Of a stretch of 64,000 nucleotides of DNA, positions 20,199 through 33,285 are shown in pieces. Position numbers and translations under genes: made by a program. Numbering within the stretch: the stretch's first letter is position 1; each line of letters starts with the position of its first letter. Location: positions 58,068,678-58,132,677 of the forward strand of contig OX422213.1 in the NCBI GenBank assembly GCA_949130495.1, given 5' to 3'. Below the pieces are notes generated by a model. That model had not been told where the DNA came from and searched no databases. It worked only from the letters and a program-made list of their open reading frames with translations. Source of the DNA: Sambucus nigra. Lineage: Eukaryota; Streptophyta; Magnoliopsida; Dipsacales; Adoxaceae.

Positions 20199-23099
20199 CG
20201 TAACAACCCTCACGTTTGATAGCATATTTTATATTTATTTATTAGGTGTGGTAATTAATTATAAAATGATGGATGTGAGTAAGTATTAATTTAATATGGA
20301 AAAGGTTAATATTTACTGAAATGTTGTATGATTACCTGATGAGTAGGTAAAAATATCCATGTTTTGACTTATTGTGTCATTTGGATTTAAAATGACATTT
20401 TCGTGTAATATGAAACCGGAAGTAAAATGAGTTATAAAATTTCCAAATGATAATTTGGAGGGTGTGGTTAGTCCCGGTAGGTGCGAGACAGTTAAAATAA
20501 GTGCCATATTACATTTTGGCATTTTGGGCACTTTTGACTGGTTATGGCTTAAATGTGTAGTTGCGATTTATTTTATCGCGTATTAGTCACTTAAGTGGGA
20601 TTTTTTTGACTTAAGCCCCGTTTTATTTTCCCTACCCCTATTCCCATTCCTCCATCTTACACAATTGAGAGAGAGAGAAAGGAAGAGAGCTTTGGAGAAA
20701 AAGAGATTTGGAGATTCAAGCTTGGATCATTGCTTTCACCAAATCAAATCTGCATTTGCATGATCAAGGCAAGTAACTTACTTGCTATAATATGATTTAA
20801 GTGAATTAATTAGCATGATTAGTCGTGGATTGTTATGATTTAGTTTAGTTAGGGTTTTGTTAAATTATTTGGGTATTAACCCTTAGAAATTGATTTGGAT
20901 GATAAATGTTGTTGATAATGGTAGTTATATACGTTTATGATGTATAAGTTGAAGAAATTGAGGTTGGGTTGGGTGGATTTTTGTAGGAAGGAAATTTGAA
21001 AATTTGGAGTTTAGAACTCCCCAATATTTGGTGAATTTGCAGAATCGAATCGATTCGGCCTGGCCGAATCGATTCGCCCTGGGACAGTTTCCAGGTCTGG
21101 GTGATCCGAATCGATTCGGATAGTCCGAATCGATTCGGTAGTTATGCAGAATCCCCATTTTTCCTGGACGAATCGATACGGCTAGGCCGAATCGATTCGG
21201 AGACCCTGCATTTTTTTTCTTTTGTTTTCTTTCTAAATTTTGATCTTTTTCCTTAGGCTTAGGACCTAGGAACCTTCTTCAAAGAAGTAAACTTAGAGTC
21301 CTAGAGTAGTTATTGAGTTTGGTCGCTACACTAGACTTGAAATGGGTTCATCTGGGGTTTATTCCGGGGAGGTTTAATGTAATGTTAAGGCATTACTTCT
21401 TTTATTCAAATTTTTAGAAGTTAGGAAGTTAAATGCCCTAACTTGGAGACTTAAGGGCATATCAAAGTTATATGAACTTTGGAGACATGTAGGATCATAA
21501 TGATCATTTGGAGATTTAGTTGGGACTTGAAATTGAGGAATATTAATGATAATCTTTGATGGGAATTAGGTTCACATAAAATGAACCCAAATTGTTTAAA
21601 GATGATAGTTTCAACTAAAATGAACCCAAACTATGTTAATGATGATTGGTTCAAATAAAATGAACCCAGTTTTTTAATGATGATAGGTTCAAATAAAAAG
21701 AACCAAACACATGGATATTGGTTATGAAATTTTGGTAATGGTAAATTGAAATGAAAATGAGATATAATATGGTAAATGCTAATTTACTTAAACACACCTC
21801 TCTAAATGACATCATAAGGGAAGTTCGCGCCCTTGGTGATGCCCTTTGGCTAGTGAATGCAGGGTGTATATAGTCCTAGGCCATATGCGGGGTTTTTATA
21901 TTTATTTGCGCTGGTTAGGGGATTCCGGGTGTGGTCCTGACTTTCCCACAGGCATATGGCCGCTTCCCGATGTTGCGTTATGATCCCAGGTTGTCTTGTA
22001 TATATAGGCCCTGGAAGATGATGGTCATTTAGGGGCACGCCCAGTGGGGAAACTCGGAGGGGCGGTCTTAGAATCGTTATATGTATATGAATATAACTTT
22101 TCTGCATCAAGTGGGACTTGATGGGTATATGCCATAAAGAGCATGGATACGTGCCATAAAGAGCACGAGAAATGAGATTAATGAGATATGTGCCATAAAG
22201 AGCACTTGATATTTATGATATTCCTATTAAGGAATGGAAAGATGAAATGGTAAGAAAAATTAACTATGAAAGTTAATAAATGGTTTTATTCCCATTAAGG
22301 AATATAAAAGATAATGGTAACTGGATATATGAGGAAAGGTTATAAATTTACGTTATTTACTTTTCTTTCTTTTATGTAAATGACATTTTATTTCGTCTTT
22401 TAGTTAAATTGTTTTAAATTGTAATTTAGGCTTAACATGCTAGATAACATGCCATATTATCATCCTTTTCATTCGTGCATAACTGTTCATTTCTATGGTG
22501 CTTTTTATTTCTTCTTGTGATCATATAGAACCCGGCCCTGACCGGTTTACTTTCCTTGTTGTATATATGATTGTATCCGCTCAGGTGCTCCCCCACAAGG
22601 ACGCCCGTTTTGACATTTCCATTCCTTTGCTTTCGACGAGCTGTAGGATTTTGCGGGTTATTACAGGTAATTGTATTAGACGCTTTCATCTTTGTGTTCT
22701 AGATATGATCGGGTCTTACACTCAGGCGTGTGGCCCAAACCTTTATATTTGATTAATGAATGTACTATGTAAGATATTTAAATTGTTGTACTTCGTTGTA
22801 TGTAGCTGTGGATCGACAGCCTATTCAGTCAATTTGTATACATTCGTTTTAGTTGTGTTATATATATATATATTCTTGTGGAATTCCACTTGCTTATCAA
22901 AAGTGGGTTGTTTAATTTAATTTTCTTAACTAGTTTTAAAATTCTAAACTTTTTGGCAACCCGTTTTCTGATTTATTGGGTGGTTTTCCCGTTTACTCAG
23001 TTTATTATTGTTGATGCTGAGGATGATATCCATCCATGATTCCTGTTACGTTTGAGTATCGGGCTGGCCACCCCTTATCTCAGATCACGGGTTGTCACA
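20199..23099 (+). repeat. 3' LTR of element B (2,901 bp)
   Basis: It begins CGTAACAACC (first base changed from T) and ends GGGTTGTCACA. It carries six CGAATCGATTCG-type palindromes against four in the 5' LTR, plus the same hairpin and GTGCCATAAAGAGCAC repeats. Confidence 0.93.
21046..21200. repeat. CGAATCGATTCG palindrome cluster, LTR B right
   Basis: There are six copies: 21046-21057, 21065-21076, 21105-21120 (the 16-mer), 21124-21138, a degenerate copy at 21169-21180 and 21187-21200. Two copies more than in the 5' LTR shows the cluster expands or contracts. Confidence 0.92.
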
Positions 23100-23104
23100 T
23101 TGTA

Positions 23105-23395
23105 AAGGTAAAATGGACTGAACTGCAATTGAAGAATGAGATAATACGAATATATATATATACACACACACACACACACTAAGGAGAGCTATCAATCTTG
23201 AAATAAGATAAAATTCGAGGTATATCTCTAGCTAAGGGAAGATCTAACAAGTTTAGGAGAATCGAGCGAAGCCTTATTTAATCAAATATTAATGTTGGCT
23301 TGGGCATAGTAGGATGTTGATTTTACAGGCGAGGAAGACCCAAAAAGTGCATTGCTTGGAGCAAACGTATGGCTCACGATTCTGAAGTACCCCAT
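23105..23395. other. Unassigned stretch between elements B and F
   Basis: It is possibly displaced element A sequence. It contains a short TA/CA microsatellite at about 23150-23180 and no readable protein motif. Confidence 0.3.
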
Positions 23396-24069
23396 TGTGA
23401 CACCCCACCTATTTTAATCACGAGTGACCAATCCTTTACTAAAATAATCAGGAATCTTATTTGGTTCATTCTTAGCATCACTGTCAAAAACTTTTAAATT
23501 ACAAACCACCTATGTTAAATTAAGCTAGTGCCAAATTTTATCTTTTATTAACATAACAACATGCGAAAAATGGAAATAATATTACTCATCTACACAAACA
23601 TAAGAATCTCAATCATCACATGATAAATAGATAAATAATAAATACCCAATAAACCATAGGTTCGAAAACTAATTCCAAACCATAAGTCTATGGGGGAAAA
23701 ATGGAATCCAAAACATAGTCTGATAAATAAAACTGGAAGACTATCAACTGAAGGGGTAACATGCCCCAAATGAAATATTAAATTATAAATCCTAGTCTAG
23801 GAATGAATAAATGAAGTGTATACATCAATCCTACAAGCCTCCATAATTGCTGCAACTACGCATCCCTGGAATGAGTCATCAAGATTGGAGTCCCTGTGGA
23901 TGGACACCTAAAATGTTTTGGAAAATATTTTTGACACGGGTCAGATCCCAAAACCTTTTGAAAATATTTAGAATGAAATTAAGATTCAATAATTAAATAT
24001 AAATGAACACTCTTCATATTTAAGGTGGTGTCGCACTCTCTTGAGATATTAGTCACCCCTGAACTATTA

Positions 24070-26236
24070 TGTCACACCCCAAACCCAATATCCATACTAA
24101 TCATTTATTATTAGAATAATTAAATCATAATCTAGAGCCCATTGGAAATTTAATTCATCTATCCATATTTTACTGTATAATGCGCATAATCAACATAATA
24201 TTATTATTGTGCCATAACGAAATCAATATCAGAGTCATAATTTAAGCGGACATACAATACTATGATTAACTACGATAAAATTTCACAATCATCAACTCAA
24301 TCCATACTAACGCAAAATATACAATGTGTGAGTAAATTAAAATCTTCAGTGTGACAATGATAAAATCCCCACATTTAAACCCCGGCTCCTTCCAACGGTG
24401 CAACTCTCAAAGTTACCGGTCATATGGTATTCTAGTTGGCAGCATAGAAACCTGAAATTGTTAAAATATAACTGTAAGCATTAAGCTTAGTGAGGTACTC
24501 CTTCCCTACAATGTAATAACAATTCTATATAGAATAAGTGGATATAAAATCCGAACAATCCTGCCCATTGGCAATAACAAATCCTGGAACATAAGTTCCA
24601 ACAAATCATTGGATCTTTGTCCAATTCCAATCCTGGATCATAAGACGCAACCAATCCTGGATATTTTAATATCCAAACAAATCCTGAATACCGAAGTATT
24701 CAAACAAATCCGCTCTTAGGGCTATATTCATATTTATATATGAAACAAATCATAAGTACACTCACCTTGACAGTTTAACTGGATTTTCCCTTGCCTTTAT
24801 CCTGTACTTGTTCAATCAGCTCTCCTTCCCTTCCTATCATTCTCACAATATTAGTATCATCATAAGAACATTAATAGTCCAAAGAATAACTTCAATCATA
24901 ACTCAATTCATAAGCATCATATTATTCAATTCAAGTCATTCATTAAAATGAAGTCCCATCTAGACTCAGGTTCTGATATCTAACATATTCAAATTACAGC
25001 CCAAACCCTTTTTAATTATTCTTGGTAATCCAATCCTTATTATATCATGTTTCCAAAACAAAAGACGGCACATCATTCCGAGTTTCCTAGAGCAAAATAA
25101 GCCTATTTCTTCACTACATAGCAAATCTGCCCTATAGGCTCTTTTATCGTTCATTCAACTTCCAGGAATTTTCATGATTTTTCTACATCATAAATTTCTA
25201 TGATATTTCACCCAACATCAGTAAACACATTGAAAAATATAAGATTAAAGTTTCATAATTTTTAAGGTTCGTTTGCTATGTCAAGCAAAACACCGAACAC
25301 ATGGCGGGCATATTTTCACCCTTAGGGCAGATTTCTTACCCGAACTTCAAACCCTCACCAAGGACTCATTTGTTGGTATTTTCACATGATTTTCGGATAT
25401 GTCATACATATATGAGTCCATGTTAATATCCATTTGGAAGCAATCGATTCCAATAACTATACAAAAATATATGGAAGTTTGAATAAACAAAGTTTCTAAA
25501 CAAAGCAATCTTAGGGTTTTGTACATTCAACTTAACTTAAACTTGCATATATCCATACATATGCACCCAAACATGAAAGTTCAATAAAAATCAAGGATTT
25601 ATATCATATAAATCGTAAATGAAAGAAAAAATAGCAAGATTCATGGTTGGAATTACCTTAGGGGCTTTTTCGTAATTTTCTATGAATATTCTTCAATTTT
25701 CTCCTCACTTTTTCTTCCTAACTTCCAACTTCTCTTTCCTTAGGCTTAAAATCTCTCATGGCTGCATTTTGGATGAATAAAGAGGTAATTCTAAGGGTTT
25801 GAGGTCGGCCAAAGCCACCACCCTTCCCAACCAATGAGAATAAAACATTTGTTGCCATATTAAGACAAAATACTACTTAACGGATGGACTACTTTGCCCT
25901 TGTTTCGTAATTTTGGTATAACTTCTCACTCGAACCTCCGTTTCATTCACCGTTTGTTGTGTTACAACCATAACTCACTTGTCTACAATTATGTAGTTTT
26001 CACCTCAAGTCAATTGTTATGTCATAAAGGTCAAAACTAGCCTTAAACATGGACATTCCTATCGAAACCTTCAAATTTTGTATTTGTAACTAATTCGACA
26101 TTTCATGCTTTTTGGAGGTAGGATTAGACTAAACATAATAAATTAACATCACATATATTAATAACACACTAATCATATCACACAAGCTAGGCATGATTTA
26201 CGTATAATTAATCATAATTATATTCGGGTTGTCACA
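24070..26236 (-). repeat. 3' LTR of element D (2,167 bp)
   Basis: On the plus strand it runs TGTCACACCCC ... GGGTTGTCACA. It is the 3' LTR because the element reads on the minus strand. It lacks the palindrome cluster found in the other LTRs. Confidence 0.97.
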
Positions 26237-28854
26237 ATTCTCTCCCTGTTAGGAAATTTCGTCCTCGAAATTGACATACCTTGGTTGTCCGAATCAAACA
26301 AATAGGGATAACGCATTTTCATGCTATCCTCACTCTCCCATGTAGCTTCTTCCATGGAATGTCTTCTCCACACAACTTTCACAAGTGGGATCACCTTTGA
26401 TCTTAATATTTGTTCTTTCCTATCAACGATAGCAAGCGGTTCTTCCACGTAGCTCAAATCTTCCTTTAACTCAATAGGTTGTTCCACCAATACATGTGAA
26501 GGGTCTGCTACATACTTTCTCAACATAGAAACATGGAAAACATCATGTAACCGAGATAATTCTGGTGGTAACGCTAACTTGTAGGCAACCATCCCGACTT
26601 TCTCAAGGATGTCATAAGGTCCAATGTAGCGTGGACTTAATTTCCCTTTCTTTCCAAACCTCATAACTCCTTTCCATGGAGATATCCGAAGAAACACATA
26701 ATCCCCTTTCTGGAATTCCAAATCTTTTCGTCGTTTATCCGCATAACTTTTCTGTCTGCTTTGAGCTATTCTCATTCTATCTTGAATAGTCTTCACTTTT
26801 TCAGTGGTGACTTCAATTAATTCTGGACCCTCTATCTTCCTTTCACCAACTTCACCCCAACATATCGGTGTACGACATCGTCTACCATACAAGGCTTCAT
26901 ATGGAGCCATACCAATAGTAGACTGAAAACTATTGTTATATGCAAATTCTATCAAAGGCAAATATTCATCCCAATTACCTTTGAAATCAAGCACACAAGC
27001 TCTAAGCATATCTTCCAAAATCTGTATTGTCCTTTCAGACTGCCCATCTGTCTGGGGGTGAAAAGCCATACTAAACTTCAAGTTAGTACCCATAGCATAC
27101 TGCAAGCTATCCCAAAATCTGGATGTAAAAGTAGGGTCCCTATCTGAAACAATAGATACCGGTGCTCCATGCAATCGAATAATTTCATTAACATACAATC
27201 TAGCATACCTATCAACTGTATACGTAGTCTTGACTGCTAGAAAGTGAGCGGACTTTGTCAATCTATCAACCACTACCCAAATCGAATCTGACCCCTTCTG
27301 AGATCGAGGAAGCCCAACCACAAAATCCATCGTTACATGATCCCATTTCCATTCCGGTATCGGCAATGGCTGAAGCAGACCAGTAGGTTTCTGATGCTCC
27401 ACTTTCACTTGCTGACATATAAGGCACCTCGCAACAAAATCAGCTATTTCCTTCTTCATATTATTCCACCAATAATGCTCCTTTAAATCCCTATACATTT
27501 TAGTGCTACCAGGATGCATAGTATAAATGGAATTATGAGCCTCATCTAAAATTTCCTCTTTCAATCCACACACATTAGGCACACACAATCGATGCTTATA
27601 CAATAAAGTGCCATCATTCACAATACAAAAATCTTCAGACTTACCATCTCGGAGATCTTGTCGTTTCTTCTCAAGGAAAGGATCTTGACTTTGCAAATCA
27701 TGAATACGGGTAGCTAACAAAGGCCTCACGCTTACATGAGCAAAGAATCTGTCCCCATCTGCTAGCTGCAATTCCACTCCCATCAATCTCAACTCCATAA
27801 TATGAGCAACTCTAGCACATCGAATACACGATAACCTGCCTGAAGCCTTTCTACTCAAAGCGTCTGCAACTACATTTGCCTTTCCTGGGTGGTAGTGAAT
27901 TGTACAATCATAATCTTTAATTAACTCCATCCACCGCCTCTGCCTCAAATTCAACTCCTTCTGAGTAAACAAATACTTAAGGCTTTGATGGTCAGTAAAA
28001 ATTTCACATACCTCACCATATAGATAATGACGCCACAATTTCAAAGCAAATACAATAGCAGCAAGTTCCAAATCATGTGTAGGATAATTACGTTCATGTG
28101 TACGCAACTGCCTAGAAGCATAGGCAATAACTTTACCATGCTGCATAAAAACACAACCCAACCCCTGATGTGAAGCATCGGTATAAACAACAAAACCATC
28201 TCCACCATGCGGAATAGTAAGAACAGGTGCGGTTACCAACCTCTTTTTCAATTCATCAAAACTATTTTCGCAATCAGAATTCCATTCAAACTTAACATCT
28301 TTCCGAGTCAGTTTAGTCATTGGTAAGGCAATCGAAGAAAATCCCTTAATAAACCTTCTATAATACCCAGCTAAACCCAGAAAACTCCTCACCTCAGTCA
28401 CATTATCGGGTCTCTCCCATTTCACAATAGCCTCTACCTTTTTAGGATCAACACATATACCATCTCCAGAAATAACATGGCCTAAAAATGCAACTTGTGA
28501 TAGCCAAAATTCACACTTGCTAAACTTGGCATACAACTTCTTATCTTTCAACAGATTCAAAATAGTTGTGAGATGTTTTTCATGTTCAACCATATCATGG
28601 GAATAAATCAGAATATCATCAATAAAAACTATCACAAATGAATCAACAAAAGGATGCAGTACCCGGTTCATAAGATCCATAAATACAGCTGGAGCATTAG
28701 TCACCCCAAAAGGCATCACAAGAAATTCAAAATGACCATACTGAGTACGGAAAGCGGTTTTAGAAATATCACTTTCCTTCACCCTCACCTGATGATAACC
28801 CGATCGCAAGTCTATCTTTGAAAACACTTTAGCACCCTGCAACTGATCAAACAA
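26218..28854 (-). pseudogene. Element D pol, RT-RNase H-integrase part (878 codons)
   Basis: This is the C-terminal part of the gypsy polyprotein, which copies element RNA and inserts the DNA. RT palm: [11 protein letters not shown] at residues 12-22 and the active-site FIDD at 77-80 (F in place of Y). RNase H: D226, E263 and D288 in YTDAS, DLELAA and FTDHQS. Integrase: zinc residues H440, H447, C477 and C480, then D510, D571 and E607 with the canonical 35-residue D-E spacing. The GPY/F module is near 738-763 and a chromodomain-like tail at about 803-853. All catalytic residues are present. The frame runs through the PPT and ends 19 bases inside the LTR. The in-frame Met used as start is not the natural start: this frame is the continuation of the gag-protease frame after a 1-nt loss near 28850. 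Confidence 0.95.
26237..26250 (-). other. Polypurine tract of element D
   Basis: On the minus strand, AACAGGGAGAGAAT immediately precedes the 3' LTR. Confidence 0.9.
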
Positions 28855-30947
28855 TCATCTATACGAGGTAAAGGATACTTGTTCTTAATTGTAGCTTTAT
28901 TCAGTTGCCTATAATCAATACACAAACGCATGGTACCATCTTTCTTTTTCACAAATAAAACTGGCGCACCCCATGGAGATACGCTAGGTTGTATGAACCC
29001 CCTATCAAGTAAATCTTGCAATTGAATCTTGAGTTCTTTCAACTCAGCAGGTGCCATTCTATACGGTGCCATAGAAATAGGGGTTGTCCCTGGTGCTAAT
29101 TCAATACTAAATTCAACTTCTCTTTCTGGAGGTAACCCTGGCAACTCACTAGGAAACACTTCAGGAAAATCCCGTACAATAGGAACATCGACTAATTGTA
29201 AAGCCCCCTTCCTAGTGTCAAGAACATATGCAATAAAACCCTCACAACCCTTACTCAATAATTTCCTCGTCTGAATAGCAGAAATGATGCAACTGGGAAC
29301 AATTTTCCTTTCCCCCACAAATTTAAATTCAGGCTCACCAGGCATATTAAAAACAACTTCCTTACGGAAACAATCCATGGATGCATGATATTTGGATAGC
29401 CAATCCATTCCCAGAATTATATCAAAATCAGAAATATCCAATGGAAGTAGATCTATAACTGTATCTCTAGACCCCACAGTCAAAACACAATCATGAAAAA
29501 CATATTCAGTTACAACCATATCCCCCATAGGCATATAAATACCCAACCCCACATCTAAACGAGCACACGGTATATTCAAGTATATGGCAAAAGCATAGGA
29601 CACAAAAGAATGTGTGGAACCAGGATCAACCAAAACATAAGCACTTCTATCACTAACAGAAAGTGTACCTGTCACCACATCTGGCGTAATCTGAGCTTCT
29701 TTCATCGTAAAGACTCGTCCACCTGGCCTGGAACCACTAGCTTGTCCTCTACCCACACTCTTCACTGTACTGCCTGGAGATAACATTCTGCTTGCTACTT
29801 CACTATGTGCTGCTGGAGTCTGTGCCAATTGCGGACAATTCTTCTTAATATGCCCCACTTGATGACAATGGTAGCATTCCAATCCCTTAAGCTTAGGACA
29901 CTCAGATTTATAATGTCCTTCCTCTTTACAAAAGAAACATGTAACACCTCCTATTGGGGCCTCACCTCTCCCTGACTTTCTGGCTGAACCAAAAGATCCT
30001 TCACCCCTGGTATCTCTACCAAACCTCCCCTGACCTCTACCACTATCTCCACCACCTATCTGAAATTTATGAGGTTCCACCTTAACACTTCCACTCTCAC
30101 CTCCCCTATACTGAGATGCGTCGAATCTACTTTTCTTAAAACTCTCTCTGCTCGCCACCCCTTGGTTCATTTGCCTTTCTGCTATCATGGCTTTGTTTAC
30201 CAGAGAAGCATAATCTTCTAACTCATAAGTGGCTACTCTATTTTGAATAGGCAAAATCAGTCCATCTTGAAACTTACTACATTTATCTTCTTCCTCCTGC
30301 ACATACTTAGTAGCAAATCTAGACAAAGCAGTAAATTTAGCATCATACTCCCTCACAGACATGTTCCCTTGGGTCAAATTTATAAACTCCCTCAGTTTCT
30401 CCCTCCTATAGACCTTAGGGAAATACTTAACATACAAAGCTTTAATAAATTCAGCCCAAGTAATAACATCAGTACCTTCCATCCTGGGCACCAAATGGTT
30501 GCTGGCTTCCCACCAATATTTCGCCTCTCCTTTGAGCTTAAACACAGCTAGATTCACTTTCTGGTTATCTGGAACCTTCATAACTGCAAAGATAGTTTCT
30601 AGATCCCTGACCCACATCTCAGCTTCCGTAGGTTCAACTGACCCTGAATATTCTGGAGGATTCAACTTCAAAAACTTCTCATGCATGGAATCTTTCATTT
30701 CCTTCCTTGCCTCTTTCTCAATCCTGGCCACAGTCTTGGATTCTAGATATCTAGCCTGTTGTTCTGCCATTTGCGCCATATTTCTTTCTTGTTGCTCTGC
30801 CATCCTCATCATTGCCTGCGCCATTATTTGCATCTCTGTAGGCTGCTCTTGCTCTCTAGCCCTTCCAGCAACACTTTGCTCCACTTCAGTATTCTCTGTA
30901 CGAGAAGCGACTCCCTCTTCTCTAGGTTGTCCATTCCCAGGTTCCAT
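28812..30947 (-). pseudogene. Element D gag-protease-RT N-terminal part (711 codons)
   Basis: Residues 30-90 are Gln/Met/Glu-rich and look helical. The gag capsid-like domain (about 90-262) includes [10 protein letters not shown] and [11 protein letters not shown] Gly/Arg-rich linker follows, then two zinc knuckles of the form CX2CX4HX4C: C337-C350 and C358-C371. The protease has active-site DPGS at 441-444 (most family members have D-T/S-G-A) and the ILGMDWL motif at 511-517. RT begins near 594, with LCIDYRQLN at 675-683 and YPLPRIDD at 691-698, after which the frame is lost and stops 13 codons later. The start Met at 30947 lies about 150 bases after the PBS, a normal leader length. The overlap with the downstream frame localises a single 1-nt deletion. 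Confidence 0.95.
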
Positions 30948-31101
30948 CTGGAATTATCTGTAATACAATAAAATTCTAACAACCAATATAAACAGTTTAC
31001 AGTACTAAACTATTTGTTAGTATATAAACAATTCAATAATATCAAATCAATCAATAACTGCCATCTAATCGTCACACACGTCCAGAATTAATAACCTAGA
31101 C

Positions 31102-31113
31102 GCTCTGATACCA
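31102..31113 (-). other. Primer-binding site of element D (initiator Met-tRNA)
   Basis: TGGTATCAGAGC on the minus strand lies 5 nt from the 5' LTR end. It is a perfect match to the usual initiator Met-tRNA priming sequence. Confidence 0.96.
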
Positions 31114-31118
31114 CTAAT

Positions 31119-33285
31119 TGTCACACCCCAAACCCAATATCCATACTAATCATTTATTATTAGAATGATTAAATCATAATCTAGAGCCCATTGGAAATTT
31201 AATTCATCTATCCATATTTTACTGTATAATGCGCATAATCAACATAATATTATTATTGTGCCATAACGAAATCAATATCAGAGTCATAATTTAAGCGGAC
31301 ATACAATACTATGATTAACTACGATAAAATTTCACAATCATCAACTCAATCCATACTAACGCAAAATATACAATGTGTGAGTAAATTAAAATCTTCAGTG
31401 TGACAATGATAAAATCCCCACATTTAAACCCCGGCTCCTTCCAACGGTGCAACTCTCAAAGTTACCGGTCATATGGTATTCTAGTTGGCAGCATAGAAAC
31501 CTGAAATTGTTAAAATATAACTGTAAGCATTAAGCTTAGTGAGGTACTCCTTCCCTACAATGTAATAACAATTCTATATAGAATAAGTGGATATAAAATC
31601 CGAACAATCCTGCCCATTGGCAATAACAAATCCTGGAACATAAGTTCCAACAAATCATTGGATCTTTGTCCAATTCCAATCCTGGATCATAAGACCCAAA
31701 CAATCCTGGATATTTTAATATCCAAACAAATCCTGAATACCTAAGTATTCAAACAAATCCGCTCTTAGGGCTATATTCATATTTATATATGAAACAAATC
31801 ATAAGTACACTCACCTTGACAGTTTAACTGGATTTTCCCTTGCCTTTATCCTGTACTTGTTCAATCAGCTCTCCTTCCCTTCCTATCATTCTCACAATAT
31901 TAGTATCATCATAAGAATATTAATAGTCCAAAGAATAACTTCAATCATAACTCAATTCATAAGCATCATATTATTCAATTCAAATCATTCATTAAAATGA
32001 AGTCCCATCTAGACTCAGGTTCTGATATCTAACATATTCAAATTACAGCCCAAACCCTTTTTAATTATTCTTGGTAATCCAATCCTTATTATATCATGTT
32101 TCCAAAACAAAAGACGTCACATCATTCCGAGTTTCCTAGAGCAAAATAAGCCTATTTCTTCACTACATAGCAAATCTGCCCTATAGGCTCTTTTATCGTT
32201 CATTCAACTTCCAGGAATTTTCATGATTTTTCTACATCATAAATTTCTATGATATTTCACCCAACATCAGTAAACACATTGAAAAATATAAGATTAAAGT
32301 TTCATAATTTTTAAGGTTCGTTTGCTATGTCAAGCAAAACACCGAACACATGGCGGGCATATTTTCACCCTTAGGGCAGATTTCTTACCCGAACTTCAAA
32401 CCATCACCAAGGACTCATTTGTTGGTATTTTCACATGATTTTCGGATATGTCATACATATATGAGTCCATGTTAATATCCAATTAGAAGCAATCGATTCC
32501 AGTAACTATACAAAAATATATGGAAGTTTGAATAAACAAAGTTTCTAAACAAAGCAATCTTAGGGTTTTGTACATTCAACTTAACTTAAACTTGCATATA
32601 TCCATACATATGCACCCAAACATGAAAGTTCAATAAAAATCAAGGATTTATATCATATAAATCGTAAATGAAAGAAAAAATAGCAAGATTCATGGTTGGA
32701 ATTACCTTAGGGGCTTTTTCGTAATTTTCTATGAATTTTCTTCAATTTTCTCCTCACTTTTTCTTCCTAACTTCCAGCTTCTCTTTCCTTAGGCTTAAAA
32801 TCTCTCATGGCTGCATTTTGGCTGAATAAAGAGGTAATTCTAAGGGTTTGAGGTCGGCCAAAGCCCCCACCCTTCCCAACCAATGAGAATAAAACATTTG
32901 TTGCCATATTAAGACAAAATACTACTTAACGGATGGACTACTTTTCCCTTGTTTCGTAATTTTGGTATAACTTCTCACTCGAACCTCCGTTTCATTCACC
33001 GTTTGTTGTGTTACAACCATAACTCACTTGTCTACAATTATGTAGTTTTCACCTCAAGTCAATTGTTATGTCATAAAGGTCAAAACTAGCCTTAAACATG
33101 GACATTCCTATCGAAACCTTCAAATTTTGTATTTGTAACTAATTCGACATTTCATGCTTTTTGGAGGTAGGATTAGACTAAACATAATAAATTAACATCA
33201 CATATATTAATAACACACTAATCATATCACACAAGCTAGGCATGATTTACGTATAATTAATCATAATTATATTCGGGTTGTCACA
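31119..33285 (-). repeat. 5' LTR of element D (2,167 bp)
   Basis: Same length as the 3' LTR, with TG...CA ends. Differences I counted include A/G at 24117 versus its partner, CGCAACC versus CCCAAAC near 24650/31695, and three changes near 25430/32480. Confidence 0.97.

Larger units (their letters stand above)
13541..23099 (+). mobile_element. Gypsy element B, complete structure (9,559 bp)
   Basis: There are two LTRs (13541-16332 and 20199-23099), a perfect initiator-Met PBS, a PPT, decayed gag and integrase, and near-matching flanks TTGAA (13536-13540) and TTGTA (23100-23104), probably one 5-bp TSD with a mutation. LTR divergence by eye is about 4-5% over the first 350 bases. The right LTR is 109 bp longer, mainly from an extra part of the palindrome cluster. 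It sits inside element A. Confidence 0.9.
24070..33285 (-). mobile_element. Gypsy element D, near-complete and young (9,216 bp, Tekay/Del type)
   Basis: The two LTRs (24070-26236 and 31119-33285) have identical length (2,167 bp) and about 16 substitutions by eye (roughly 0.7%). The 5-bp TSD TATTA is exact at 24065-24069 and 33286-33290. The PBS is a perfect initiator-Met match and the PPT lies next to the 3' LTR. Coding covers gag with two zinc knuckles, protease, RT, RNase H, integrase and a chromodomain-like tail. One 1-nt frameshift near 28850 splits an otherwise open polyprotein. It is inserted in LTR F. Confidence 0.97.

Noticed and set aside
21046..21200. CRISPR-like regular short repeats
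   Set aside because: Spacers are irregular and repeated between LTR copies; this is a plant LTR palindrome cluster with no cas genes.
29029..30971. Plus-strand frames of 70-154 codons over element D gag
   Set aside because: Shadows of the minus-strand gag-protease frame, with no independent features.
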